Positions 26,411-35,361 of a stretch of DNA of 64,000 nucleotides are shown here, piece by piece. The translations under genes were made by a program, and so were the position numbers. The notes beneath the pieces were generated by a model. It saw nothing but the letters and a program-made list of their open reading frames with translations, was not told where the DNA came from and searched no databases. The DNA is taken from the NCBI RefSeq assembly GCF_040833995.1, contig NZ_CP162138.1:248001-312000 (forward strand). Reading direction: 5' to 3'. Each line of letters opens with the position of its first letter. The stretch's first letter is position 1. Source of the DNA: Leptospira sp. WS58.C1 (GTDB taxonomy: Bacteria > Spirochaetota > Leptospiria > Leptospirales > Leptospiraceae).

Positions 26411-26746
26411 TTAAGCCACGGATGGCGTTTTAACTTTCTTCGCTGAATTATTTTTAGCTGTGTATTTCTTAATTTTAGATAATTGACTATGAATCTTTCT
26501 CTCAGCCTCTAAAAGATCATAATCATTCTGCAATCCTAACCAAAATTGAGGTGGAAGATCAAAATATTTACCCAATTTTAAAGCATAATTAGCGGAAATG
26601 CTTCGTTTGCCATGCATGATTTCACTTAGCCGAGATTGTGGAATTCCAGTATCCTTATAAAGTTGATACGCACTTAAACCTAAAGGCCTAAGGAACTCTT
26701 CATTTAATATATCTCCCGGATGCGGGTTTTTAATCCATTTCTTCAT
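26411..26746 (-). CDS. higA: HigA-family XRE antitoxin
   Basis: From the ATG at 26746: KKWIKNPHPGDILNEEFLRP, then HTH RLSEIMHGKRSISANYALKL; 111 aa. The last codons (TPSVA, stop) are encoded by the left CANGGANG hairpin, as in the paralogue at 30209. Confidence 0.87.
   Translation of the reverse strand: MKKWIKNPHPGDILNEEFLRPLGLSAYQLYKDTGIPQSRLSEIMHGKRSISANYALKLGKYFDLPPQFWLGLQNDYDLLEAERKIHSQLSKIKKYTAKNNSAKKVKTPSVA
26415..26426 (+). repeat. CANGGANG hairpin, left end of the third higBA cassette
   Basis: GCC/GGC stem with loop ACGGAT, 31 bp after attC-29, overlapping the end of higA. Confidence 0.65.
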
Positions 26747-26767
26747 AAACAAACACAAACAATCCAA

Positions 26768-27049
26768 TTAATGATAATCAACAATTTCAACGTCATAGGC
26801 ATCTTGTTCATGCCATCGAAAACAGATTCGCCATTGATCGTTTATTCTTATACTATACTGCCCTTTTCTATTTCCTGAAAGTAACTCTAATTTATTACCT
26901 GGGGGCGATTTTAGATTTTCAACACTTTGAGAGTTGTTGATCATCCTCAATTTCCTAAGAGCTATTTCCGAAATCTGATTTGGAATCGATTTAACAAATA
27001 AGCCTTTCCAGACTTTTTCCGTGTCTTTGTTTTCGAAACTTTTGATCAA
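26768..27049 (-). CDS. higB: HigB-family toxin
   Basis: Taking the TTG at 27047-27049 gives a 93-aa protein beginning [15 protein letters not shown], the same length as its relatives at 2038 and 30561. The ATG-like extension to 27085 would cross the operator palindrome. Conserved blocks: [34 protein letters not shown]. Confidence 0.87.
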   Translation of the reverse strand: MIKSFENKDTEKVWKGLFVKSIPNQISEIALRKLRMINNSQSVENLKSPPGNKLELLSGNRKGQYSIRINDQWRICFRWHEQDAYDVEIVDYH

Positions 27050-27055
27050 TTTACC

Positions 27056-27080
27056 AATACTTACATATATTGTAAGTATT
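27056..27080. promoter_or_regulatory. palindromic operator of higBA
   Basis: AATACTTACA and TGTAAGTATT arms around TATAT, 7 bp upstream of the TTG start; supports that start. Confidence 0.6.
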
Positions 27081-27117
27081 GTCAATACAAATAATCAATG
27101 AAAGTGCTCTCAGAAAC

Positions 27118-27137
27118 CCCGGACATGGACGTCCGGG
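27118..27137 (+). repeat. CANGGANG hairpin, right end of the third higBA cassette
   Basis: CCCGGAC/GTCCGGG stem with loop ATGGAC, 30 bp before attC-30. Confidence 0.75.
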
Positions 27138-27167
27138 ATGTATTAAATAGTCTGCAAGGTTTATGGC

Positions 27168-27309
27168 GCCTAACGACCGAGGTGCTCCGACGTTTGCAAC
27201 GGCACGAACTTGCGCACGCAAGTGCAGTGACGGACGCAAATGTGGCGAAGCCCAAGCGAGCGGGTTGCGAAGCAAGCCCCGAGCGGCGCGGAGGCACCGG
27301 AAGTTATAC
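27168..27309 (-). repeat. attC-30
   Basis: R boxes GCCTAAC and GTTATAC, arm class A'. Confidence 0.9.
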
Positions 27310-27319
27310 GCAGTGCCCG

Positions 27320-27661
27320 TTAATTGAGGCCTATAACTAACTTTAATCCTTCTTCAACATCAGCCATCTTGCTTGATTTCAATTTACCAACTTTATCAAG
27401 AAATCTTTCCCTATCTAAAGTTACTATCTGAGATACATTTACAACTGACTCTTTTGAAAGATTGGAATCTTTCTTTGATAATAGTACATTACCCGGAGCT
27501 TCAGCTAAATTTAAATTCGATGTAATTGATACAACAATTACTGTATTAATATTACTCTCATTAAAAGAATCATCTTGTACAATTAAAACTGGACGTTTAA
27601 AGCCTGGCTCACTACCAAATGGAATTCCTAAATCCACCCACCAAATCTCACCACGAATCAT
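27320..27661 (-). CDS. mazF: MazF/PemK-family mRNA interferase toxin
   Basis: A 113-aa protein with RGEIWWVDLGIPFGSEPGFKRP, VIVVSITSN and QIVTLDRERF, the MazF fold that cuts free mRNA at short motifs. It overlaps the antitoxin gene by 14 bp. Confidence 0.92.
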   Translation of the reverse strand: MIRGEIWWVDLGIPFGSEPGFKRPVLIVQDDSFNESNINTVIVVSITSNLNLAEAPGNVLLSKKDSNLSKESVVNVSQIVTLDRERFLDKVGKLKSSKMADVEEGLKLVIGLN

Positions 27662-27896
27662 TCTTTAAACTCTTACGAAGAGATTCGACAGATAAATTAG
27701 AAATATTTTCTTCCAAACTGCCCTTCTCATTGAGATAGATTTTATTTAATCTCTCCGTGACGGATTCTTTACTATGTAATTGAATAAATTCTTCTAATGC
27801 CTTGGCAAAAAGCTGACTTCTAGGAATCCCTAATCTTTTCGCGGTCTTCTCTGCAGTTTTGAATAAATCATCAGGAATTGAAACAGCAGTCTTCAT
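27648..27896 (-). CDS. mazE: MazE-type ribbon-helix-helix antitoxin
   Basis: An 82-aa protein: KTAVSIPDDLFKTAEKTAKRLG and PRSQLFAKALEEFI, the RHH antitoxin seen with MazF in this lineage. Antitoxin first. A palindrome at 27903-27922 lies just upstream. Confidence 0.87.
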   Translation of the reverse strand: MKTAVSIPDDLFKTAEKTAKRLGIPRSQLFAKALEEFIQLHSKESVTERLNKIYLNEKGSLEENISNLSVESLRKSLKNDSW

Positions 27897-27902
27897 ACAA
27901 AT

Positions 27903-27922
27903 GGTATAACCCAGGTTATACC
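27903..27922. promoter_or_regulatory. palindromic operator of mazEF
   Basis: GGTATAACC and GGTTATACC arms around CA, perfect, 7 bp upstream of mazE. Confidence 0.6.
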
Positions 27923-27995
27923 TAAGTCAATTAAAAATTCTACCTATTTTTAAAGAAATTAGTCTCTTTTAAAAAGAAAGATTATAGGGCATTGC

Positions 27996-28147
27996 GTATA
28001 ACGACCAAGGGTTGGCGACGTTTCGCGAGTCCGAAGGACTTGGCGCGAGGCTTGCTACGCAAGACGAGTGACAAAGCGAAATGTGGCGAAGCCTGGAGCA
28101 AGGGCGCGAAAGCGTCCCGAAGCGCAACGCCAAGCCGGCAGTTAGTC
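27996..28147 (-). repeat. attC-31
   Basis: R boxes GTATAAC and GTTAGTC, arm class C. Confidence 0.9.
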
Positions 28148-28199
28148 GCTGTAGCTGCTTTCTTCTAGTAATTTTAAGACCTTTCTAATTCTTGGCACT

Positions 28200-29087
28200 A
28201 TGGGTGCATTAAAAGACAAAATGATTTTAGACATGAGACTAAGAGGATATAGTGAAAACACAATCGAATTATATACTGATTGCATGACTCGTCTAGCAAA
28301 AGAATATATGATATCACCTTTAAAGTTAAAGCCTAAACAGGTCTATGATTTCTTTATCAAGATGAAAGAAAATAAAGCTTCAACAGCGTATTTACGTATT
28401 CTCTACAGCGCAATCAAACTCTTTTATAAAATTGAGAATAAAACATATATGACTAAGGCAATTTCCTTACCTAGGGAAGTAAGAAAGGCACCTATTGTCA
28501 TGAATAAATCTGAAGTAGAATTATTTCTTTCTGAATGTAGGTCACTACAAGAGCGAACTATATTTTCCCTACTGTATTCTTCCGGAATTAGAGGAAGTGA
28601 ATTAACAAATCTAAGAATAGCAGATATAGATTTTGAAAGAAAAACAATCTTTATCTCAAAATCAAAAACAAGAAAACAAAGATATACAATTTTATCCGAT
28701 CAAGCCGCCACTTTAGTGAAAAATTATATGATGACCTATCAACCTAAAGAAATCCTTTTCTATGGATTTAAAAATAAGAATTCACACATTAGTATGAGAT
28801 GTTTACAAGCGACATTTCAAAGAATTGCCAAAAGAGCCGGGATAAAAAAGAAAGTTCAAGTTCATACATTTAGGCATTCATTCGCTACTCATCTCATGGA
28901 AATGGGAAGCAATTTAGTCTATATTCAAAAGCTTCTTGGGCACAGCTTTTTCTCTAGCACTTTAATCTATTTACATGCAGATTCAAGTACATACCTAAAA
29001 ACAGCTAGCCCACTGGAGTCAATAAATCTGAAACATTTCGGATCCTTTGGAAATCAAAACCAAAGATCCTTCGATTTTGCCGTGTAA
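28200..29087 (+). CDS. cassette-borne tyrosine recombinase, second copy
   Basis: 295 aa, clearly homologous to 2628-3515 along its whole length, with the same catalytic blocks (SSGIRGSELTN, HTFRHSFATHL, LLGHSF, LIYLHAD). Many synonymous and some replacement differences, so the two are old, independently maintained copies under purifying selection. The leader TAGCTGCTTTCTTCTAG is conserved, which suggests a shared regulatory region. Also lacks the IntI insertion. Confidence 0.88.
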   Translation: MGALKDKMILDMRLRGYSENTIELYTDCMTRLAKEYMISPLKLKPKQVYDFFIKMKENKASTAYLRILYSAIKLFYKIENKTYMTKAISLPREVRKAPIVMNKSEVELFLSECRSLQERTIFSLLYSSGIRGSELTNLRIADIDFERKTIFISKSKTRKQRYTILSDQAATLVKNYMMTYQPKEILFYGFKNKNSHISMRCLQATFQRIAKRAGIKKKVQVHTFRHSFATHLMEMGSNLVYIQKLLGHSFFSSTLIYLHADSSTYLKTASPLESINLKHFGSFGNQNQRSFDFAV

Positions 29088-29110
29088 AATAAAATCCAAG
29101 CAGCTATGGC

Positions 29111-29266
29111 GACTAACGACCAAGGTGCTCCGACGTTTCGCGAGTGCGCAAGCACTTGGCACGAGGCTTGCCCTGCAAGGCGAGTGACAAAGCGAAATGT
29201 GGCGAAGCCCAAGCGAGCGGGTTGCGAAGCAAGCCCCGAGCGGCGCGGAGGCACCGAAAGTTAGCC
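29111..29266 (-). repeat. attC-32
   Basis: R boxes GACTAAC and GTTAGCC, arm class A' combined with the GTTTCGCGAG inner arm. Confidence 0.9.
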
Positions 29267-29278
29267 GACGTCGAGCAC

Positions 29279-29674
29279 CTACTTACGAGGATTTGAACTA
29301 TCTTTTAACCAAGTTGATAAATTGATTTCATCTATGCTTCCATCTGCAACTCGAAGCATAATCGATACAACTTCTTCTTCTGGCACTTCTATGCTATACC
29401 CATTCAATCCGAGAAATACGTACGTTGTCATGTAAGCGACACGTTTATTCCCATCAATGAATGGATGATTCTTGGCTATCGCTATGCATAATGAAGCAGC
29501 TAAATCAAAAATACTTGAGAAGGAGTCATATGCCCATTTATTCTTTGGGCGATCAAGAGCTGATTCCAGAAGCCCTTGGTCTCGGATCCCCTGAGATCCA
29601 CCATGCTGTTTAACTTGATCCAAATGAATTGCTTCGACGATTTTCTTATTTAACCATCTAGGCTCTTTCTTCAT
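29279..29674 (-). CDS. doc: Doc/Fic-family toxin
   Basis: A 131-aa Doc-type protein. Core motif HPFIDGNKRVAYM carries the catalytic histidine and phosphate-binding residues used to phosphorylate EF-Tu; HGGSQGIRDQGLLESAL is the conserved N-terminal block. Confidence 0.9.
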   Translation of the reverse strand: MKKEPRWLNKKIVEAIHLDQVKQHGGSQGIRDQGLLESALDRPKNKWAYDSFSSIFDLAASLCIAIAKNHPFIDGNKRVAYMTTYVFLGLNGYSIEVPEEEVVSIMLRVADGSIDEINLSTWLKDSSNPRK

Positions 29675-29910
29675 TTAGCCAGTTCTCTTAAAGCATTACG
29701 GTATTTTTTAGACCCTTCCTGGTAAATGTCCATGGCCTCTTCAAAATCAGGATCGTATGGAGACAAAAGAATGCCTGCTTCAGTTTCCAAAAGAAAGACA
29801 GTATCCCCTTCATGGAAATTATACTTTTCCAGAAGTACTTTAGGAATTGTAGCCCCAGCGGAATTCCCTATTGCCCGAATTGTTGTCTTTTTTACTGATG
29901 AAGCATCCAC
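29671..29910 (-). CDS. AbrB-type antitoxin of the Doc toxin
   Basis: A 79-aa swapped-hairpin protein: TTIRAIGNSAGATIPKVLLEKY and EGDTVFLLETEAGILLSPYDP. It replaces the more usual Phd partner and overlaps doc by 4 bp. Confidence 0.87.
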   Translation of the reverse strand: MDASSVKKTTIRAIGNSAGATIPKVLLEKYNFHEGDTVFLLETEAGILLSPYDPDFEEAMDIYQEGSKKYRNALRELAK

Positions 29911-30024
29911 GTTATAACAATAGTAATAACTGTATTAATTGCAAGTATTTTATTTTTTAAAAGACCTAAAAAGTAACTGAAATAGAAGCTTTTTGAAAAA
30001 GAACAAATGTTGTGCTCGATGTTC

Positions 30025-30178
30025 GGCTAACGACCAAGGGTTGGCGACGTTTCGCGAGTGCGCAAGCACTTGGCGCGAGACTTGCTTAGCAAGGCGAGTG
30101 ACAAAGCGAAATGTGGCGAAGCCTGGAGCGAGGGGCACGAAGTGAGCCCGAAGCGGAACGCCAAGCCGATAGTTAGGC
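30025..30178 (-). repeat. attC-33
   Basis: R boxes GGCTAAC and GTTAGGC, arm class C. Confidence 0.9.
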
Positions 30179-30208
30179 AGCCGTAAACTGGCCGCTGCAA
30201 CTAAAAGA

Positions 30209-30550
30209 TTAAGCCAAGGACGGCGTCACTTTCTTACTATCTTGGTCTTTATAAAAATCCTTATATGATTTCATACTTTTAAGGACTTTTGCTAATTTAT
30301 GCTGCTCTTCCCGAATATCATAATCGTTCTGAAGGCCAATCCAAAAGTGTGGATTTAAATCAAAGAACTTACCGAGTTTTATTGAAATACTAGCGGTTAT
30401 ATTTCTCTTTCCATGAATAATATCTGAAATCTTCGACTCAGGAATGCCAGTTTCTTTAGATAATCTATAACCGGAAATTCCCATTGGTTCTAAGAATTCT
30501 TCCTGCAAAATCTCACCAGGGTGAACATTCAATAGTTTTTTACTTACCAT
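30209..30550 (-). CDS. higA: HigA-family XRE antitoxin
   Basis: A 113-aa protein: NVHPGEILQEEFLEPMGISG, HTH KISDIIHGKRNITASISIKL and FWIGLQNDYDI. It ends TPSLA, codons that form the left CANGGANG hairpin of the cassette. Confidence 0.88.
   Translation of the reverse strand: MVSKKLLNVHPGEILQEEFLEPMGISGYRLSKETGIPESKISDIIHGKRNITASISIKLGKFFDLNPHFWIGLQNDYDIREEQHKLAKVLKSMKSYKDFYKDQDSKKVTPSLA
30213..30224 (+). repeat. CANGGANG hairpin, left end of the fourth higBA cassette
   Basis: GCC/GGC stem with loop AAGGAC, 34 bp after attC-33, inside the end of higA. Confidence 0.6.
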
Positions 30551-30560
30551 TTTACTTCTC

Positions 30561-30842
30561 CTAATGATAATCTGCTATTTCAACATCGAAGGCATGATTA
30601 CTTTCAAAATTAAAACAAATTCGCCATTGTGAATTAATTGAAATAGAATACTGCCCTTCCCTATCTCCAGACAATTTATGAAGCCGATTTCCAGGTGGAA
30701 CTCGGAGTTCCATCACATCTACAACGTTGTTGATCATGCCAAGCTTCATTTGTGCTTTCTTCTGAATATCCGGTGGATATTTCTTTGAAAAATGACCTTC
30801 CCAAATTTCCTGCGTCTCTTTGTCTTTAAAAGACCTTATCAC
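30561..30842 (-). CDS. higB: HigB-family toxin
   Basis: A 93-aa protein from a GTG start (30840-30842): IRSFKDKETQEIWEGHFSKK, RVPPGNRLHKLSGDREGQYS, QWRICFNF. Closest in the window to the toxin at 26768. Confidence 0.87.
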   Translation of the reverse strand: MIRSFKDKETQEIWEGHFSKKYPPDIQKKAQMKLGMINNVVDVMELRVPPGNRLHKLSGDREGQYSISINSQWRICFNFESNHAFDVEIADYH

Positions 30843-30846
30843 TAAT

Positions 30847-30873
30847 CAATACTTACCATATTGAGTAGTATTG
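30847..30873. promoter_or_regulatory. inverted-repeat operator of higBA
   Basis: CAATACT and AGTATTG arms, 4 bp upstream of the GTG start; similar in sequence to the palindrome at 27056. Confidence 0.5.
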
Positions 30874-30920
30874 TCAAATGCTTTTTTGTTGAAAATCGAT
30901 AAAAGATAGGCTCATTAATC

Positions 30921-30938
30921 CCGGACACGGATGTCCGG
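30921..30938 (+). repeat. CANGGANG hairpin, right end of the fourth higBA cassette
   Basis: CCGGAC/GTCCGG stem with loop ACGGAT, 34 bp before attC-34. Confidence 0.75.
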
Positions 30939-30972
30939 ATGTAAAACTAAGAAATGTCGCCAAGTTTATGGC

Positions 30973-31111
30973 GCCTAACGACCAAGGTGCTCCGACGTTC
31001 GCAACGGCACGAGTTTGCGCATGCAAACGAAGTGACGGAAGCGAATGTGGCGAAGCCCGAGCGAAAGGTGCGAAGCAGCCTTGAGCGGAGCGGAGGCACC
31101 GCAAGTTATGC
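30973..31111 (-). repeat. attC-34
   Basis: R boxes GCCTAAC and GTTATGC, arm class A'. Confidence 0.9.
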
Positions 31112-31171
31112 GATGGTGACCAATTTATTAAAGATGGTCCATTGCAAATTTTAAAACAGAAATTTTGAGGT

Positions 31172-31504
31172 TCAATGAATTAGCATTGAGAACCAAAAAT
31201 AAAAAGGATATAATGAAAGAAAGATCAGCATCAAAGATGCGACTGAACGAATAAACTGAGGCATTTTCACATAGTTTATTTTGATTGCGTTTTTATTTTC
31301 TAAATCAATCTTAAATAAAAAATATATCGCCAAATACAAACAAAGAAAACCAAAAACACTTTTAAACAATGTAAAGAAACTATCTATAGGTTTTTTCCCA
31401 AACCCTGAATCTACTAACTCAAAACTTAGCCAAGAAACAGGAATATAGAATAATCCGATAAAAATAGAAGCAATATAGAATTTTGTGCTTTTTGATATTT
31501 TCAT
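31172..31504 (-). CDS. small three-segment membrane protein
   Basis: From the ATG at 31504 the protein is 110 aa: FYIASIFIGLFYIPVSWLSF, FGFLCLYLAIYFLFKI and FIRSVASLMLIFLSLYPFYF are likely membrane helices. Not recognised. An in-frame extension to 31609 is attC sequence. Confidence 0.6.
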   Translation of the reverse strand: MKISKSTKFYIASIFIGLFYIPVSWLSFELVDSGFGKKPIDSFFTLFKSVFGFLCLYLAIYFLFKIDLENKNAIKINYVKMPQFIRSVASLMLIFLSLYPFYFWFSMLIH

Positions 31505-31529
31505 AAAAAAAGTTTGCTTGGTCACTTTC

Positions 31530-31683
31530 GCATAACGACCAAGGCTTGACGACGTTTCGCGAGTCCGACAGGACTTGGCGCGAGACTTGCCCTGCAAGAC
31601 GAGTGACAAAGCGAAATGTGCCGAAGGCCAAGCAAGGGTTGCGTAGCAATCCCGCAGCGCCGCGTCAGAGCCGACAGTTAGAC
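31530..31683 (-). repeat. attC-35
   Basis: R boxes GCATAAC and GTTAGAC. Arm class D, found once: GGCTTGACG faces CGTCAGAGCC with one unpaired G. Confidence 0.9.
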
Positions 31684-31694
31684 GTAGTGGCGTC

Positions 31695-32093
31695 TTATAG
31701 AGACCAATCTTCGATTTTTAGATTCTTTACTCTATTAAATTCTTTAGTGTTGTTTGTTACAAAAATAAAATCACGTGATAAAGCTTGCGCTGCTAATAGT
31801 GTATCAATTGAACCAATTAAATTTCCTGATTTTTTTAGATCTGCTTTAATGAGTCCAAATGCTTGTGCATCAGATTGCTCGAAAGGAAGAATATCAAATA
31901 TAGATATAAATTCGATTAGAGAAACTCTATTTTTCTCTTTGTGTTCACTATTTTCTATTCCAAATTCTAATTCAGCAAGTGTTAGCGAAGAAATGAACAA
32001 ACCTTTATTCAGATTTTTCTTTAATTTATCTAACACCATTTGGTTTTTCTTTTTAATGAGAAAAATACAAATATTCGTATCAAGAAGATACAT
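31695..32093 (-). CDS. vapC: VapC-family PIN toxin, paralogue
   Basis: 132 aa, about 90% identical by eye to 13854-14252 with all acidic PIN residues kept (YLLDTNICIFLI, SIDTLLAAQALS, FVTNNTKEFNRV). The cassette pair lies 18 kb apart behind different attC sites. Confidence 0.9.
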   Translation of the reverse strand: MYLLDTNICIFLIKKKNQMVLDKLKKNLNKGLFISSLTLAELEFGIENSEHKEKNRVSLIEFISIFDILPFEQSDAQAFGLIKADLKKSGNLIGSIDTLLAAQALSRDFIFVTNNTKEFNRVKNLKIEDWSL

Positions 32094-32323
32094 TAAAGAC
32101 TTTCTCTTTCAGATTCGGAGAGCGTTTCCCTTCCTTCTTTCAAGAAATCATCGCTGAAGCTATTCAAACCATCGAGAAATACATTCCATGCTTTATTCTT
32201 CGGTACCAAAATGACCGCTTCACCAACCTTTTGAATGAAAACATCGTCACCTTTGAATTGAAATTCCTTTGGCAATCTTACTGCCTGACTTCTTCCATTT
32301 ATAAATAGTTTTGCAGTTTGCAT
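32093..32323 (-). CDS. vapB: VapB antitoxin, paralogue
   Basis: 76 aa from the ATG at 32323, begins QTAKLFINGRSQAVRLPKEF. Nearly identical to 14252-14482. The extension to 32371 reads over the operator palindrome at 32354-32363. Confidence 0.9.
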   Translation of the reverse strand: MQTAKLFINGRSQAVRLPKEFQFKGDDVFIQKVGEAVILVPKNKAWNVFLDGLNSFSDDFLKEGRETLSESERESL

Positions 32324-32353
32324 CGTATTTGACCTAAATTCAGATATATACCA

Positions 32354-32363
32354 TGATATATCA
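32354..32363. promoter_or_regulatory. TGATATATCA operator of vapBC paralogue
   Basis: Same palindrome and spacing as at 14513. Confidence 0.5.
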
Positions 32364-32409
32364 CAAGTCAATACTAAATTTTCTTACGAAATCAGATTTT
32401 AGCCATTAC

Positions 32410-32564
32410 GTCTAACGGCCAAGGCTAGCCGACGTTTCGCGAGTCCGTAAGGACTTGGCGCGAGGCTTGCCCTGCAAGACGAGTGACAAAGCGAAATGTG
32501 CCGTAGGCCAAGCAAGGGTCGCTTTAGCGATCCCGCAGCGCTGCGGCTGAGCCGATAGTTATGC
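32410..32564 (-). repeat. attC-36
   Basis: R boxes GTCTAAC and GTTATGC. Arm class E, found once: GGCTAGCCG faces CGGCTGAGCC, a compensated change from class B on both arms. Confidence 0.9.
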
Positions 32565-32571
32565 GTCGTTT

Positions 32572-33534
32572 TTAATTTTTAAGGGATAAGAGTAGTTTGA
32601 TAGATTTTCTATATTCGTTAATATCATTTTCCGAAACTTTTTTTTGTTTTCTATGAATTATCGTATTCCTCAAGTTATGAATATGATTAAAAGCATCATA
32701 TTCGCTGTTACCTTCAGTTAGATTAAAAAATTTAATTGAGTCACCTACACTCATTTTATCTAGCATATTCTCAATATAGGAGTTTGTCGAATTCGGAAGG
32801 TTCGTTTTGAGTTTTTTAAGTAATGCTTTTTTTATAAAGATGTCTATAGCTAAGTCTAGTTCGATGATAGCATTTCTTATTTGATTATTTATATAGAATT
32901 TATATGAAAGTAATATATATTCATAATGAGGGCTAACTTTGTTTTCTTTATTAAATGCCTCTGCTAATTCTTCGAACTCGATTATGGATGAATATATTTT
33001 CGGATTTGGGCCATCTTCAATTATTTCAAACTCTAAGTTATCATATGTTTTTCCCTCAAGCATCAAATAGTCGAAATAATTGACTAGATTATTATTTAGC
33101 GAATAATCAAGAGTTATATGTTTATAGGAAAAAGCCAGGTAACTCTTTGAGACCATGTTTTTGCAAAAATCGTTATATATGTTTACTGATTTTTTGAGAT
33201 AAGTTTCCCAAGGATTGTTTTTTCTTATTATAGTAACATTTCCTTCGTCTAGTTTATTTGTTTCGAATTCGCTTGTATCTTCTAACTTGTGTTCAATTCG
33301 TATGGATGAAAAAACAGACATTGAACCTGGAGATTCTATTTCTGGGTTTTCTTTACTATATAAATCGTATACTTTTTTAAGAAATTTTGCATTTACAAAA
33401 GTCATATTCTGAAACAGTTGAACTACATAATCTGGAGTTTCATAAATTTTGTCAGGATTCATGAATAATCCATTGTTTTTTTTGTAGATCATCTCAGATC
33501 CTAAGTTGAATTTAAAAGAAATTTTATTGTTCAT
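32572..33534 (-). CDS. HEPN-like protein, candidate RNase effector
   Basis: A 320-aa protein of unknown N-terminus. Near the C-terminus, HIHNLRNTIIHRKQ contains R-N-x-x-x-H, the catalytic signature of HEPN RNases, within a helical region (INEYRKSIKLLLSL) as expected of the fold. HEPN domains are frequent effectors in anti-phage systems. It is a one-gene cassette, so any control must be built in or supplied elsewhere. Confidence 0.6.
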   Translation of the reverse strand: MNNKISFKFNLGSEMIYKKNNGLFMNPDKIYETPDYVVQLFQNMTFVNAKFLKKVYDLYSKENPEIESPGSMSVFSSIRIEHKLEDTSEFETNKLDEGNVTIIRKNNPWETYLKKSVNIYNDFCKNMVSKSYLAFSYKHITLDYSLNNNLVNYFDYLMLEGKTYDNLEFEIIEDGPNPKIYSSIIEFEELAEAFNKENKVSPHYEYILLSYKFYINNQIRNAIIELDLAIDIFIKKALLKKLKTNLPNSTNSYIENMLDKMSVGDSIKFFNLTEGNSEYDAFNHIHNLRNTIIHRKQKKVSENDINEYRKSIKLLLSLKN

Positions 33535-33551
33535 GATTTTTTAAAAATGAC

Positions 33552-33706
33552 GCATAACGACCAAGCCTAGCCGACGTTTCGCGAGTGCGTAAGCACTTGG
33601 CACGAGGCTTGCCATGCAAGACGAGTGACAAAGCGAAATGTGCCGTAGGCCAAGCAAGGGTCGCTTTAGCGATCCCGCAGCGCTGCGGCTGAGGCGAAAG
33701 TTATAC
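33552..33706 (-). repeat. attC-37
   Basis: R boxes GCATAAC and GTTATAC, arm class B. Confidence 0.9.
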
Positions 33707-33728
33707 GCCGTGATTTACTATTGATAAA

Positions 33729-34391
33729 TCATCTCCAGTAATTAAACCAATTCCCATTATAATTTCTGTCGAAGTTTTCCTTTGAATCGAAGGAAAGGGT
33801 AAACAAATCCCTTTCGATCAATGAAAATTCATCAAACCGTTTCAATAAGTTAAAATACGACGATGAAATCAAATCTGTTTTGCCTTTGTTTATAGCATTC
33901 TCTAATTGTTGATTTTTATAAAAAAAGCAAACTGCTGCTCCAAATGAACGCTCAATTTTCCATATCTCTAATTTCGAATAATTTGAAATTAATTCCTCAA
34001 TTTGCCAATTTGAGATATTTTCATTCGCTTCAATTAATGCTATAGAATCGAAAGCTGAAAATACTGAAAATATTGAGTTTGTATCAAATTGATTAATATT
34101 TTTAGATTTAACTAACTCTACAAATTTCTCTGTTATCTTTTTCTGCTTCATTCTATCGAAATTAATTGAATCTTTTTCTTGAAATGACAACAATTCGTTT
34201 CTTTTTTTCAGAATAATTTGCAACCGAGGTCGATTATCAGGAATAACTTTATCATATACAATATTCAAAACATTAACCCCGTACTCAATACTTAGCCAGT
34301 TTGCAAATTCTAAAAAAGGACTTTTTAAAACAGTCTTTCCTTTTATTATAAGCTTAGTATCTCTATACTCTTTGTCCGCAGGCATTATCAT
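33729..34391 (-). CDS. unknown soluble protein
   Basis: From the first ATG (34391) the product is 220 aa, starting IMPADKEYRDTKLI; the frame stays open into attC-38 but without a start. Charged, helical, no membrane segment and no motif I can name. Confidence 0.55.
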   Translation of the reverse strand: MIMPADKEYRDTKLIIKGKTVLKSPFLEFANWLSIEYGVNVLNIVYDKVIPDNRPRLQIILKKRNELLSFQEKDSINFDRMKQKKITEKFVELVKSKNINQFDTNSIFSVFSAFDSIALIEANENISNWQIEELISNYSKLEIWKIERSFGAAVCFFYKNQQLENAINKGKTDLISSSYFNLLKRFDEFSLIERDLFTLSFDSKENFDRNYNGNWFNYWR

Positions 34392-34447
34392 ATACTTTCT
34401 AAGTGGCTTGGGAATATTTATATTTTGTATATGTTTTAAATCATGGC

Positions 34448-34586
34448 GTATAACGACCAAGGTGTTCCGACGTTCGCAACGGCACGAGTTTGCTTTGCAA
34501 ACGAAGTGACGGAAGCGAATGTGGCGAAGCCCAAGCAAGGGTTGCGCAGCAAGCCCGCAGCGCTGCGGAAGCACCGAAAGTTATGC
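34448..34586 (-). repeat. attC-38
   Basis: R boxes GTATAAC and GTTATGC, arm class A. Confidence 0.9.
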
Positions 34587-34595
34587 GATGTGCGA

Positions 34596-35336
34596 TTATT
34601 TCATCCACATTTCTTCATACGGAAAAATATACCGATAATGCAAACTTAAAGTATTACCGTAAAATGAAATTACTTGTCCTTTATCAAACTTCCGGACAAA
34701 TTCTATAAACTCTGAACAGTTCTTTCCTTCCACGTATATAACCTGCGTACCATCTATTTTATCTTTTACAACGAAAGGGATCTTTGTCGGCCATTTTATT
34801 AGATTCTTAGGAATTCTGCTAGTATCAAGGAATCTAATTTCTATTGAAGTCGGTATCCATGGATTCCCATCGTTTTCGGATTGTTTAAGTATCTTATCGT
34901 AAGTAAGCAGAAAGTCCTTTGGAACTCGCTTCCTATCTTCCTCAAATTGCAAATTAGCATAAACGTCAACAAAATGAGTATTTCCATCTTCTAAATACTT
35001 TATTGAAGTTAATCCCAAATCGGTTGTATATGAAGCATCATAATATTCTTTTAATGATTTAAAAGAATCCCTAGGAAGAAGATCTTTATATATATTTTCG
35101 TTAATCTTGGAAAATTGATACTCATTATTTCTTTTTGTATATATTATGCTTCCATCATCATACAAAATAAATTTTGGGTTAGTTGGCATAATATCCGAAC
35201 TAAACCCCTGTTCTTCAATCAATACTAAGACCGGAAGTGGTTTTCCAACGCTATTTTTACTTTTGCCTACTTTACAAAATAAAAGGAACCCTGCTAAAAA
35301 AATTAAGCAGATAGTTACGATTCTTGTATTCTTCAT
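34596..35336 (-). CDS. putative lipoprotein of unknown function
   Basis: A 246-aa protein with signal peptide TRIVTICLIFLAGFLLFC, whose cysteine would be the lipid anchor. The mature part (FILYDDGSIIYTKRN, then LTSIKYLEDGNTHFVDVYA) is beta-rich and unrecognised. Confidence 0.6.
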   Translation of the reverse strand: MKNTRIVTICLIFLAGFLLFCKVGKSKNSVGKPLPVLVLIEEQGFSSDIMPTNPKFILYDDGSIIYTKRNNEYQFSKINENIYKDLLPRDSFKSLKEYYDASYTTDLGLTSIKYLEDGNTHFVDVYANLQFEEDRKRVPKDFLLTYDKILKQSENDGNPWIPTSIEIRFLDTSRIPKNLIKWPTKIPFVVKDKIDGTQVIYVEGKNCSEFIEFVRKFDKGQVISFYGNTLSLHYRYIFPYEEMWMK

Positions 35337-35361
35337 ATAGTGAAAATTTTAATCGCATTTC

